Source: Galeopsis tetrahit
Lineage: Eukaryota; Streptophyta; Magnoliopsida; Lamiales; Lamiaceae
DNA: 64,000 nt
Direction of reading: 5' to 3'
NCBI GenBank assembly: GCA_963675135.1
Contig: OY776125.1
Location: 65,361,441-65,425,440 of the forward strand
Each line of letters opens with the position of its first letter. Positions within the stretch are counted from its first letter, which is position 1. A program made the translations under genes and the position numbers. The notes under the pieces were generated by a model that made no database searches, was not told where the DNA came from, and was given only the letters and a program-made list of their open reading frames with translations. Shown here one piece after another: positions 46,580 through 58,587 of this stretch.

Positions 46580-47646
46580 TAACTATGGTACATAGATTTA
46601 GGCGCTTCACGTCATATGATAGGTTCAAAGAACCTCCTCACGAACCTCATCGAGAAGAAAGGTCCACGAGTCGTATTTGGTGATAATTCCATTGGTAAAA
46701 CAGGAGGAATTATAACATTAGTCAATAGCGAGATATTGGTAAAAGATGTATCTTTTGTTGATAATCTAAAGCACAATTTATTATCTATTTCTCAATTCTG
46801 TGGTAGAGGGTATAGTGTTGAATTATCTTCTACAGGCTGCAAAGTAGTAGATAAGAATAGTAAACACGTGTTACTCTCTGGTAGTAGACAAGGAATAATT
46901 TATGTTGCTAATTGGAAGAGCTGCCCTAGTGACACCTGTTTAGTTGCTAACAGTTCTAAAGAAGTAAGTTGACTATGACACAAAAGGCTTGGTCATTTGA
47001 ACTTTAAAACTTTCAACACTATTGCAAGAAGCTCACTAGTGGTTGGCTTACCTAATAAACCGGTCGTTGGTGAGAAACTAGTCGTTGCAAATAAATCTTC
47101 CATTTGTGGGTAGAGATAGGGGTGGGCATTCGGTCGGTTCGGTTTTGGACATTTTTCAACCGAACCGAAATAACCGAAATTTAAAAAAATTGAACCGCAA
47201 CTGAACCAAATTTTTGTAAAACCGAATCGAACCGAATTAAATTTCGGTTGGTTCGTTCTATTCAGTTTGAACCGAATATTTTTTGCATAAAATATTTTTA
47301 ATTAGTTCTATATCATATATTCATTCTTATTTACGATACCAGAACAGGGGGCTTGAAGAAAAGGGGATTCTAATTAATTAGTTACATTATATATGCATCT
47401 ACCGCTTACAGGGGCTTGAAGAAAAGGGATTTGCTCGGTTGCTCCACGGTTACACGCCTCCACCCCCAATATTCTTATATTTTTTCATCAAAAAAATAGA
47501 ATTGAAAAACAGGAATTTGATACTACTTGGTGTGAACTGTGAAGTGGCAAACAGACGAAAGTGCCAATGAAAAGCAAGAGTGTATCATCCACCAGCAGAG
47601 TTCTTGAACTACTTCATATGGATCTGTTTGGACCTATCTCACCTAC
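46580..47646 (+). pseudogene. Protease, pre-integrase and integrase start of copia element C, interrupted
   Basis: Protease WYIDLGASRHM (about 46586) has Leu where the active-site triplet normally has Ser or Thr (D-S-G), so it is probably dead. The pre-integrase region continues to HKRLGHLNF with two TGA codons (46970-46972, 46976-46978) where Trp stands in element B. At 47062 the frame is broken by a 487-bp inverted insert and resumes at ~47551 with VPMKSKSVSSTSRVLELLHM and DLFGPISP, the first integrase Asp. About 14 residues, including the CxxC half of the HHCC zinc finger, are missing at the insert. At ~47647 the coding sequence stops at the next insertion; RT and RNase H are absent. Confidence 0.8.
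47062..47548 (-). repeat. Inverted copy of 43651-44137 inserted into integrase region
   Basis: The 487 bases are the reverse complement of 43651-44137, with one difference noticed (GCCCACTG versus GCCCCCTG). The source segment covers the right 432 bp of the hAT-like element, its 8-bp target duplication and 47 bp of adjacent LTR. The insert therefore has no transposon termini on either side and replaces ~40 bp of element C coding sequence. Confidence 0.93.
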
Positions 47647-47648
47647 GG

Positions 47649-48662
47649 GTAGTTCGGTACGGTATACCGAACCATACCGATATCATACAGAAAATTTTGA
47701 TATCCAAAATATTGATACTGTTATCATATCGAAAATTTCGGTATGAAAACTCTCATACCGAATGTTGTACTGAAAATTTGATATATCGTACCATACCGAA
47801 TTTCCGGTACATACCGAATTTTCGGTATGTCTAATCATACCGAAATATCGATATACCGAATCATACCGAAATATCAATATACCGAAAAATAATATCGTAG
47901 TTAAATTTCTAAATCCCTTTGGAGTAATCTCACAACTCCAAGCAGAAACAACAACACACACCAAGATTGAAAGGATACCTCTTTATTATCACTTAAATCA
48001 TTAACCTTTTCTTTTCAAACTATACAGCAGCACTCACAATTAATTCAAAAAAAAAAAAGCAATAAAAAAAGCTTCCCACAACTTAAAACCCAATAAAATT
48101 GAACACCCTAATTCGTGAATTAAGCAATATATAATCACATTAAACAAGAAAAATACCGCAGGTCCAAGAAAAGAACAACAAAATTATTTATATATACAAA
48201 AAAGGCAGACGATTTCAGGTACAAAATCGATAGAAAGGGTGTAAATATTGTTTATATTTATAGAGGGGATTTGAGAAACCTGCTGAAATCTGGTAGGGAT
48301 GGGGAAAATGAGTTTTGATGATGAGGGAAAGTTAAATTGCAGAGAGAGAGAGAAGGGAGATTTTTATTGTTGAAGAATTGAAGAGGGCTTTTATTGTGTG
48401 GTTTATAAGCAATCTATTCCCAAATTGGTTTGTCGACCAACGCGAATCAGGGCAGCGGCGACATGAACCTAGTGTGTTGTGTGCGTCGTGCGGTGTGCGA
48501 CGACACTTGATTCCGGCAGTGTGGCGTGCGGCAACGACTCGAAAAAGAGAAGAGGTAGGTAGTGTGCGCTAGGGTTTTGAAATTTTGAAAGTAATCTGTA
48601 ATTGGATTTTACAAATATGTATATCCGATACCGATAGATTGTCAATTTTTTAAAATTTAATT
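47649..48662. mobile_element. Unknown insertion with CGGTACGGTATACCG palindromes
   Basis: Begins GGGTAGTTCGGTACGGTATA directly after the interrupted integrase. The first ~240 bp are packed with CATACCGA, TTCGGTAT and ATATACCGAA words in both orientations. The remainder is AT-rich, then a more GC-rich part (48370-48570) with a short frame that has no family resemblance, and then GATACCGATAG near 48630. The left end style resembles nonautonomous hAT-like elements. The right side is cut by a copia LTR at 48663, so termini and duplication cannot be confirmed. Confidence 0.45.
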
Positions 48663-49796
48663 TGTTGGTCCCAAAGTTGAGTTAAGATTATAATGAGTCT
48701 AAAAGTCTATAGGGGATGGGTGAATAGACTTTTCAAACTTTTCTAAAATATCAAAGTTATAATGCGGAAATAGTGTTCTTATACAGTACTGTGCTTATAT
48801 CAGATCAGCTTAGTACTCTCAGTATGAATATTAATGTGAGCCTTTTTAAGTAAGTTTATACTCAACTCTTTGATTATGAATTTTACTTAGTAAACAATAC
48901 TGTTCTTGTTATCAAGTAATTTGTCTACTCAACAAGATTTCTCAATCTAGTTGTTTATACGAATTCTTTAAGAACTTAAACAAATATCAAACAGTAAGAC
49001 TGTGATCGTTATAGTGGTTCGACAAATGTCTATATCCACTCTCACAATCCCAGTTGTGATGTTTTTATTAACTCGAGTTTTCTTGTGGCTTTAAGTCCCA
49101 AAACTAAGACTGTGATCTTCTCGATTATACCACCAGGTGTATCTTCGATCTACTAGTAATTCACACAAGTTTACTAGCACACTTGTTTACAAACGAAATC
49201 ACAAACTAAAATAGTAAAACTTCTCTTTGAGTAGCCTTGCGAATCTGCTTCTTCAAAACTTGGCTTCTTGAGATCTTCTCTTCTTGAACTCTGTTAGTTT
49301 CTTGAATGCTTTTAAGACTTGATTTGCTCTTTCAATGCTTGTTCTTTCAGTAGTCTTTTCAGTAGAAGATCTTGCGGTATTTATAGAACTTAGTTAGGCA
49401 GTTTGTGAAACTAACCATCAAACTTAACTCTTAACCGTTTCTTGTAACTTGTTTTCCAACTAACTTCACTTATTTAAGTCAGTATTCATAACTCCAACCA
49501 GTTATTCAGTTACGTCCTTCAGTTAATAAGTTTTCCAAACTTATTCTCTAACATAACTTCAGCACAGTAAAATACTCTTCTCAGTATTTACTCTTCTCAT
49601 GTACTCTTCTCATATTCTGTACTTAGCTTCTTCACGTACAACTTCAGAATACTTCTTAGCTTCAATTCTTCAATACTTCTGAGTCTTTAATCTACTCTTC
49701 TTAAGTTGTAGTCTTCTGTTCCGAGTAGTCTTCTGATCTTGACTAGTCTCCTCATATCTATTTTGCTGATTACAATACAAACTTAGAAATATAAAC
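48663..49796 (-). mobile_element. SIRE-type copia LTR piece 1 (family B-like, minus orientation)
   Basis: Left boundary TGTTGGTCCC is the reverse complement of the LTR 3' terminus GGGACCAACA. Hairpin arms at 48701-48709 and 48725-48733 and a TATTTATAG (reverse TATA) near 49378 agree with the other family B LTRs. The right end is not a terminus; a second LTR starts there. Confidence 0.8.
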
Positions 49797-50671
49797 TGTT
49801 GGTCCCAAAGTTGAGTTTAAGATTGATTAAGCTAGAAAAGTCTAGAGGGGAGGGGTGAATAGACTTTTTAAACTTTTCAAAATATCAGAGATTAATCGTG
49901 CAAAAATATCAGTTTATGAGCCATATACAATTATACTCAACTATACCATGTAAACTTTACTTATCTATTCTGCAAATATATCAACTCGTCTATTCAACGT
50001 CAATATTAAGAATCTTGTTGATTATCCAAGTTAACAATTAAGAACAATTAGCAGATATAAAACAGTAAATAAACAACACAAATTTTATAGTGGTTCGACA
50101 AATTCGTCTACATCCACTCTCACAACTCCAGTCGTGATGTTTTATTAACTCTTCTTGTGGCTTTAAGTCCCAAGAACTAAGACTTCGATCTTTTCGACTA
50201 TACCTCCAGGTATATCTTCGATCTAATAACTAGTTATTTTACAAGTAACTAGCACCTTGTTTACAACAAAAACAATAAAGAAAACTTCTCTATTTTTCTT
50301 CAATAAGCCTTCTTCTTGTCTTTTCTTTTCTGGGTTTCTTCTTTGAACTTTCGAATGCTTCGAACTCTGTGAGTTTCCTTTCTTTGAATGCTTTAGTATG
50401 CGTTCAGTATATCGAATTTTAGTAGTCTTCAAATGTTGAATGTCCACAACTATTTATAGACTTCTCACGATTCAAGATAAGTTTGTTATCCAACAACTTT
50501 TTCTTGATAACTTTTTCTAACTAACTCTTCATAACCGCCTCTTGAGTATGTATCTTTGAATACGTTGATTATTCTGTTTAAGATTCATAACAAATTTCAT
50601 ATTTTTCATAGGATACGAATATACGATCTTATCTTTTGACCTCAACTTGACTTTTCTTCTTTCATATTCTA
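49797..50671 (-). mobile_element. SIRE-type copia LTR piece 2 (family B-like, minus orientation)
   Basis: Again starts exactly at TGTTGGTCCC with the same downstream sequence (AAAGTTGAGTTTAAGATTGA). Hairpin arms 49836-49844 and 49860-49868. Truncated on the right where an LTR of family A starts at 50672. It differs from piece 1 at many sites, so it is a separate insertion. Confidence 0.8.
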
Positions 50672-51426
50672 TGTTGGTCCTGAAAGGAGTATGACACAAG
50701 TGTATGGGGGGGGGGGGAATGCACTTGTGTATGCAAATCTTTTTCACTCTAAACAAATCAGGCTATCAGCAGAGTTGTCCTGGACAACTTCTCTGGGTAT
50801 GTATAACTTTGTTCAGATAATTAAACCACTGAATACTATGAAGTACTCAGTTGAATAACTATCTAAGTAAGTTATATGTGCGGAATTATGGTTGACCCTT
50901 TATATTTAAACTCCTTTTAATTCTGAAATTCTTCTTAACACTTAAACAGTTTTCAGGGGACTTGTCCCAAATCTGTTTTGCACAACTTGTGATGTATATC
51001 TTTTAAAGATCAGTTTGTGTGCAGTGTATGAATGTGTTAGTACGTTTTATGAAATGACTTAAAAGTAAATAACACAAGAGGTTTATAGTGGTTCTGAGAC
51101 TCAAGCTCCTACATCCACTTTCCCTGATTTAACAAGATAATTCCTTCACTTGGAATTAACTTGTTTTATAGTTCCCAAGTGCACTAATCAACCACACTAC
51201 TCCTTAGTGCCTTGATCCCTAGGAATTCAGAGTCCTAGTACTCTTTCTCAACTCTTGAACTAAACTTTTCTTCACTTGACAGTTCTAGTTCTTACTCTTC
51301 TACAACAACTCTTCTTGCTTTCCTAGAAAGGTTAAAGGGTTGAGGTTGGTTCCAACTAGGTGAGATATCCTTTACAATTAAGAACTGTAAAAGGATAGGA
51401 TATCTCTTCTAAGATTGATTGATATA
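50672..51426 (-). mobile_element. SIRE-type copia LTR piece 3 (family A, minus orientation), truncated
   Basis: TGTTGGTCCTGAAAGGAGTA and the following ~750 bp align with the reverse complement of the 3' part of the solo LTR at 13329-15054 (shared TTATATGTGCGGAATTA, ACTCCTTTTAATTCTGAAAT). It carries the hairpin with a G13 tract on this strand (50706-50718). Cut on the right by element B. Confidence 0.85.
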
Positions 51427-51895
51427 TGTTGGGACATGAATCCTGGAACAAGTCTTAATTGATGAAAGAGTATGGTTTTGATAAGCCAAAAAGAAGACTT
51501 GAATATATTCTAAGTGTTGACTGATCTGTTATGGAAGTCGTCTTATGAGACAAGATCAAACAAGAGAAAAGTAATACTGAAAATAAACTAAGTATAAAAG
51601 ATACAGTTTACTATAGGATGATAAGCTTGAATCACTGTATAGAAGCTTATGTTTATATTCTTGTAATTATGTAATAGTCTTTATGATGACTGAGCTGATT
51701 TATAAAGCTTAATGTAATTTAATAGATTAGATAGTTTAGTTAGAATAGAACAAGCGGAGTTCTATAGAGACAGGAAGACTTGACAAGACAAGACGAATTC
51801 AATGGATAAGTAAAAGAACGGTTTTAGAAGTTTGTTGAAGAAAGTTATCAAGAAAAGTTTGTTGGATAACTAACTTATCTTGAAAATATGAAGTC

Positions 51896-51903
51896 TATAA
51901 ATA
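51896..51903 (+). promoter_or_regulatory. TATA box of element B LTR
   Basis: TATAAATA inside GTCTATAAATACTTG, about 660 bp before the LTR end; the same sequence context occurs in LTR C. Confidence 0.65.
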
Positions 51904-52491
51904 CTTGAAGAAATTCTACGTTTAAAGACTACTGATATTCGAAATACTGAGTGTATACTGAAGAGATTCAAAGCAAGGAAAACTCACAGAGTTCAAAGCA
52001 AAGTTTGAAGATCAAAGAAGAAATCCAGAAAAGACAAGTCTACGGAGAAGAAGGCTACTGAAGAAAACAGAGAAGTTTTTCTTATTGTTTTTGTTGTATA
52101 AGCTTGCTAGTTGCTTACCAAATCACTAGTTGTTAGATCGAAGATATATCTGGAGATATAATCGAAAAGATCAGAGTCTTATATCTTGGGACTTAAAGCC
52201 AAAAGAACAGTTTAATAAATTTCACGACTGGAGTTGTGAGAGTGGATGTAGACAAGTTTGATAACCACTATAAATCTTGTGTGATTTACTTACTGCATTT
52301 ATTTGTTTGTTATTGATTAATTGTTAACTTGGATAATCAACAAGATTGTCAAATCGAAGTTGAATAAACAAGACAAGTGTTGTTTGCAGAAAAAACAAGT
52401 AAAAGTTCAATATTAAAGGTTGAGTATAAACTGTTAAGGGCCTATTAAATCTGATATTCCGCATTGCTATTCTGATATTTTGAAAGATTTT

Positions 52492-52524
52492 AAAAGTCTA
52501 TTCACCCCTTCCCTCTAGACTTTT
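52492..52524 (+). repeat. C-loop hairpin near 3' end of family B LTR
   Basis: Arms AAAAGTCTA (52492-52500) and TAGACTTTT (52516-52524), perfect 9-bp stem, 15-nt loop TTCACCCCTTCCCTC, 38 nt before the LTR end and 40 nt before the primer-binding site. Confidence 0.85.
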
Positions 52525-52564
52525 CTAGCTTAATTAATCTTACACTCAACTTGGGACCAACAAG

Positions 52565-52576
52565 TGGTATCAGAGC
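52565..52576 (+). promoter_or_regulatory. Primer-binding site, initiator Met-tRNA
   Basis: TGGTATCAGAGC two bases after LTR B, same spacing as in element C. Confidence 0.92.
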
Positions 52577-52736
52577 ATTAGTTCCTCTGAACTGCTGTTT
52601 CTTGATTACCTAGAAGACTTTGAGGGATGTCTTTTATCCTAAATCGAATTGATCCTTGAACTTTTTCTTTCTATTCGAATATTTGATAAATCTTGATCTA
52701 CTTGCTATTCTACTTATTTTTATCTGTCTATCAACT

Positions 52737-55290
52737 ATGGATGACATTAACATTCACAAGCTGCCTAAGTTCAAAATTGCAGATTACGACTATTGGAAGC
52801 TTCACATGGAAGCAATCTTCAGTTCAACACCCGATCTCATGGTGTCGGTGGTAAAGGAAGGTCCAATTGTCATTATGACATCCAACACTACCACATTAGA
52901 CCCATTTAAAGCCGTCGGAACTAGTGTACCAAAACCAAGGTCAGAATTAACTACAGAAGAAATGAAACAAAATAATTTGGACAACCTGGCTAAGAATTAT
53001 ATTTTACATACATTGCCAAACGAGTATCTTGGCAAAGTATTGAAATGTAAAACTGCCAAGGAAATGTGGGACAAACTTGCAATTCTTTGTGAAGGCACTA
53101 GTCTGATCAAAGAAAGCAAACTGTCCACGGCGGTTCAAAATTTTGAGTCATTTAAAATGAGGCCTGGTGAAACTATCGACCAGCTTGATACTCGTTTTAC
53201 ACGCATTATGAATGATCTTGAAGTTTTAGGTAAGACTTATACCGATAGGGAGATTATTTTGAGAATTCTTAAGGCTTTGGATGAAAGGTGGAAGATAATC
53301 AAGATGATCATCAAGACCACTCAAGATATAGACACATGGCCTGCTAAAACTATGTTCCAAAATCTTAAGGCACATGAATTCGAGTTGGATGAAGAAGACC
53401 TAGTAGTTGGTAGTGATAAAGAGAAGGGAATCTTTAAGAATGTTGCTTTCAAAGCTTCTTCCTCTAAAAAGTCTAGATCATCTAAGTCTAAGTCTTCTAG
53501 CATAAAAGATGAACTAGACGGGTCTGATCTTAATCTTAAGGATCAGATGAGTTTAATGATTAAGAGGTTTGACAAGCTGAATAAGAGATATGGTAGATAT
53601 AAGAGATTCTATAAGGAGACTAAGGGTTCTAATAACAGGGACTCTTCTTAGACTAAAAGAGATCGAACCTCTTTAGAAAGAAGGGATGAGATTTCTAATG
53701 AGAACAGAAGAGATAGGAACTCGTCTGATAGGAGAGATAGAAACTCGTCTGATAAGAGAGATAGGAACTCCTCTGATAGGCAGGACAGGAACCGTAACCA
53801 TTCTCTTATTAAAAAGTCTACTAATGAACCTTTGTGTTATAACTGTGATAAGCCAGGTCACTACGCGTATGAGTGCCCTGATCTGAGTTCTGAGGACAGA
53901 GAAGAAAGGAAAGCAAGACGCGATCGAAGATATGCTAAGGGTAAGAAGGCAATGATGGCATACAATGACTTTGGGTCGGAATCAGATGGGTTGCCTTCGT
54001 CTTCATATGGTTACCCTTCAAGTAATGAAGAAGGATCTAACATGATCGATGACGGCAAAGATCGAACTTGAGGTATCTTCTGCCACCTCTTTTCGTTCTT
54101 GTGGTAGTTCTGATTCTGATGTACATGATACAGCTGATAGTGGAGTAGGGAGTAGTCTTCAACATGCCACTGGGGTGACTGAAGAAGACCTCCTACTTGC
54201 CCACAAAACTTTCTTGGAAGTCAGTGATGAGAACATCATTTTAAAACAAGTAATCATTAATGTTCGAGAAGCTCTGTCTAAAATAGATCCTAATATAGAT
54301 GTCTTAAAAAAATGCTTGTCAGAAGAGTTGAAACAACTCAAAGACAAGTATTTGTGAACAGACAAGTTATATCAAGATTTGTTAAAGACCTAAACTGAAC
54401 AGACTAATGCTTTCAATGTGTTAAAGAACAAATGTGAAAAACTTGAAGAGCGCAATAAGTTCTTAGAAACTAAAGTCATAAATCTAGACCTTAAGCTAGC
54501 TGACTTAGTTAATTCATCAAGAATTAATCAACAATTGTCAGATAGATATAGGGCTCCAGATGACAAGACAGGGTTGGGTGCTGATGTGTTTAGCCCGTCT
54601 ACTCAGATCATTAAGAACCCTACTGATGCTAGTTCAAGTTCATTACCATTAGATAAAGGTAAAAGACAAATTGAACGCGATAATGAAGTACCACCCATAG
54701 GTAATGTACAAAAACAGACTAGAGTTAACACCCCTGCTACCAAGAATGGTAAAAGGTATGTTAACAACAGACCTGTTCTACCTAGACGAAATCAGTAGAG
54801 GTCTACTAATCGGGGCAGACCAAATCAGGTCAGGTACGAGGATTGGTATCCTCCGCAGACTAGTACTAGACCAGTACAGACTCGTTTGAATGAGCCTAGA
54901 CCTCCTTTTATAAGGCAGTCTCAGCTCTACTCAACATGATCTAGGAAGGTTGCTCCAAAGTATCGTATTCAACTTGTCTTATATCCTCCTCCTTTATCAT
55001 ATGATATAATGTCTGATCAAAGACCTAAACGAGTCTATAAAACGTATGGCCAAAATTCTTTTAGACCTTATTCGGACTATCAAATGCCTTCTATGCCTGC
55101 TCAAGTAGAGGTTAAATCCAAAGGATACCTCAGACGAGTAGACACTAGGGCTGCTGGTAGATCAGATGAGGCTAACAAAGTTCTGTTTTGCAATAAACAT
55201 GGTAGAAAGTTAAAGAGATCCAATCTATTCAAAACCCCTATGTATATCTGGGTACCTCATACTGCTACTAACCCCCCAGGACCCCAATGA
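52737..55290 (+). pseudogene. gag of copia element B with coiled-coil extension, several stops
   Basis: ATG 52737 (MDDINIHKLPKFKIADYDYW) is the natural start. The core gag domain runs to ~53500 with LDTRFTRIMNDLEVLGKTY. A single TAG at 53649-53651 interrupts it; the same frame continues with four copies of an RNSSDRRD-like unit (24-bp period, ~53710-53790) and the zinc knuckle CYNCDKPGHYAYEC (~53833-53874). A frameshift at ~54050-54070 leads to a long C-terminal extension with coiled-coil stretches (LKNKCEKLEERNKFLETKV), broken by TGA at ~54355, TAG at ~54798 and others, and ending near 55290 with a WVPHTATNPP segment. Such a long gag tail is typical of SIRE elements. Confidence 0.85.
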
Positions 55291-55324
55291 ACAAAAAGGG
55301 TACCTAAATTATTAATATCATCTT

Positions 55325-58300
55325 TTGCAGGGTCGACTCGACTTGTACAAGAAATGTGCTTCAGTAGGAGAGACTTGGTACATTGATAGTGGTTGTTCAC
55401 ACCACATGACTGGTACCAAGGCTCTACTATCGAACTATCATGAACAAGAAGGACCCAAAGTAATTTTTGGTGATAGCTCCATGGCGATTACTAAAGGCTT
55501 TGGATATATTCGAAACGATTATGTAGAAATACAGGACGTATCTTATGTTGAAGGTTTGAAATATAATCTGTTATCTGTTTCTCAGTTTTGTGATAGGGGA
55601 TACAAAGTTTAATTCAAGAGTAGTAAATGTGAGATTATAGACAAGAGAACTCAAACAGTTCTAATGGTTGGTGTAATATAAGGCAGTGTTTACATTGTGA
55701 ACTGGAATAGTTGTCCTAGGGATGCTTGCCTTCTTACTAAAAGTCCTAAAGAAGTCAGTTGGCTATGGCATAGACGCCTATGCCACATGAACTTTAAGAT
55801 TATTAATAAGATAGCAAGAGAATACCTTGTAGAAGGTATCCCTAACGAAATCTATCACAAGTCACAAGTGTGTGATTCATGTAAAAAAGGTAAACATGTA
55901 AAAGTTTCCTTTAAGTCAATACCCACACTTTCAACTAGCAGAGTACTAGAACTCTTGCACGTGGATCTTCATGGTCCCATCAAACCTCCTACACTGAATG
56001 GAAGAAGGTACACTCTAGTTGTGGTAGACGACTATTCAAAGTACACTTGGGTAGTCTTCTTACACAAAAAGAGTTATACACAAACACTTCTACCAGATCT
56101 TTTAAAGAGGTTGCAAGTTGAAAAAGGTCAGCCCGTTATCAAGATAAGAAGTGATAAGGGGACTGAGTTTATAAATTCTTATATTACTAATTATTGTTCT
56201 AAGTTTGGCATTCAGCATCTGACAAGTGCAGCCAGAACCCCACAACAAAATGGAGTTGCAGAAAGACGGAATATAACTCTAAAGGAAGCTTCTAGAGCTA
56301 TGCTAGCTGAGTTCACTACTCCTCAGAAATTTTGGGCAGAAGCTATCAATACTACATGCCACACCCAAAATCGAAGGTGCTCTAAATAAGGTGCGTGGTA
56401 AAACACCTTATGAGGTATGGAAGGGAAGAAAAACTAGAATCTCATATTTTCATATATTCGGATGCAAGTGTTTCATTCACAACAACGGGAAAAGTAAGTT
56501 AAATGCATTTGATGCTAAAGCTGATGAGGGAATATTCTTAGGATACTCCTCTTCAAGCAAGGCATTTAGAGTGTTTAACTACTCTACTATTTGTATGGAA
56601 GAAACACCACATGTTGTTTTAGATGAATCTATTCAGGAACCTTCTACCCACCAGATCAGTAAGAAAGTCAGTGAACTTCAAATTCAACCTGATGATACAT
56701 CCGAAGTATACGAATCCGTACAAGCCTACAATCCATTTCTGAAAGTTCTACAAGATTCTGAAGGAGAGGTTGAGATAAAAGGTGAAGGTAAGTCTTCTAG
56801 ACCAGTAGACATGCCTGCGCTAGTTGACTCATCTCTTCTAAAAAAATATGCTAGTACTGAAGATGTAGATATGCATGATGCTGTAGATGATAGTATGCCT
56901 GTTAAATCTAGAAAGACCTGGAAATCAGCCCATAACACTGATCTTATATTAGGCGATTCCAGTAAAGGTGTCAAGACTAGACGACAACTCTTTGAGTCGC
57001 AAGAACAGACTAGTTCATCTCTCTTTTGTTGGTGTTATTTCCTCTCATCTATTGAGCCTAAGACTGTTAAAGAAGCTTTGGCTGATAGCAATTGGATCAT
57101 CGCTATGCAAGAGGAGTTGAATCAATTTGTTCGAAACAACGTCTGTGAACTTGTCGATAGACCAGACAACCATAATGTAGTTGGTACTGGGTGGATCTTT
57201 AAAAATAAGAAAGATGAGAATGATTTAGTCGTAAGAAATAAGGCTAGAGTAATAGCTCAAGGTTACTCTCAAGCTGAAGGTATAGATTATGATGAAACCT
57301 TCGCTCATGTTGCTAGACTAGAAGCCATAAGACTGTTTCTTGTCTATGCTTCTCATATAAAATTTACTGTGTTTCAAATGGGTGTTAAAAGTGCATTTCT
57401 TAATGGCATACTTGCTGAAGAACTTTATGTAGAACAACCTCCTAGTTTTGAGGTCAAAGGAAACCAAGTGTACAGATTAAAGAAAACTCTTTACGGACTG
57501 AAACAAGCTCCACGTGCCTGGTACGACACTCTCTCACTATTTCTAATTGAAAATGGTTTTACTAAAGGCAAATTCGATCGTACTTTGTTCAGAAGACAAG
57601 AAGGTAATGACATCCTACTCGTTCAAATTTACGTGGATGATATCATTTTTGGTTCACCCAACAAAAGCATGAGTGAAAGCTTTTCCAAACTCATGCAAAG
57701 TAAATTTGAAATGTCGATGATGGGTGAGATGAATTATTTTCTTGGACTTCAAGTAAAACAATCTTCTGAAGGCATATTCATTAATCAAGCAAAGTACACA
57801 CGCAATCTACTTGATAAATTTGGTATAAAAACGTGTAAAAGTGTCGGAGTACCTATGCAACCCGTCTACCATATGGATCCAGACGAGAGAGGTAAATGTG
57901 TCGATCAATCTTATTAACGTGCTCTAATTGGTTCATTACTCTACTTCACTGCCAGTAGACCGGACATAACATTCGCAGTGGGTGTATGTGCTCGGTTTCA
58001 GACCAACCCCAAGGAAAGTCACCTGGAAATTGCTAAAAGGGTTTTGAAATATCTAAAAGGAACCATTAATCGAGGATTATGGTATCCAGCAGATGATGAT
58101 CTATCCTTAAGTGGTTTATTCAGACTCGGACTTTGGTGGTTGCAAAATTGATAGAAAATCCACATCTAGTTCGTGTCAGTTCTTAGGTTCTAAACTCATT
58201 TCATGGTTTTCAAAGAAACAAACAAGTGTAGCAACATCTACTACTGAAGCTGAATATATGGCTGCATGTAGTTGTTGTAGTCAGCTACTATGGCTTATGC

Positions 58301-58587
58301 AACAACTAAGAGACTACAACATTGTAGAATCTAATGTACCAATATTTTGTGACAGTAATAGTGCTATTGCTATCACTCAAAATCCCGTTTTACATACTCG
58401 ATGCAAGCATGTAGATGTTAGACATCATTTCATTAGGGATCATGTTGAGAAGAAGAACATTCGCATGGAAAAGATTCATACTGACATTCAAAGAGCTGAT
58501 ATTTTCACTAAACCATTGGCTGAAGCAAGATTTAGAGAGTTATGCATTAGTTTAGGATTGATTGATATTGACCCTACTTGTGCATAG
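55325..58587 (+). pseudogene. pol of copia element B: protease, integrase, RT, RNase H
   Basis: Protease WYIDSGCSHHMTG intact (~55375). Stops at 55610-55612 and ~55679. Pre-integrase HHCC finger (HRRLCHMNF ... CDSCKKGK) present. Integrase Asp (VDLHGP), Asp (RSDKGTEF) and Glu (GVAERRN) all present. Frameshift near 56380, after AEAINTTCHTQNR. RT begins ~57060 (ALADSNWIIAMQEELNQF), with RLKKTLYGLKQAPRAWY and the catalytic YVDD (~57630), but the first catalytic Asp of the copia motif DVKSAFLNG is Gly here (QMGVKSAFLNG, ~57380). In-frame TAA at 57915-57917, frameshift near 58105. RNase H has YSDSDFGGCKIDRKSTS, TTEAEYMA and the C-terminal DIFTKPLAEARF, ending at 58587. Inactive as it stands. Confidence 0.93.

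Larger units (their letters stand above)
51427..52562 (+). mobile_element. 5' LTR of copia element B (1,136 bp)
   Basis: TGTTGGGACATG...GGGACCAACA. TATA box TATAAATA at 51896-51903. Its left flank is LTR piece 3, into which it inserted; target bases ATATA at 51422-51426 should recur after the missing 3' LTR. Confidence 0.9.
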
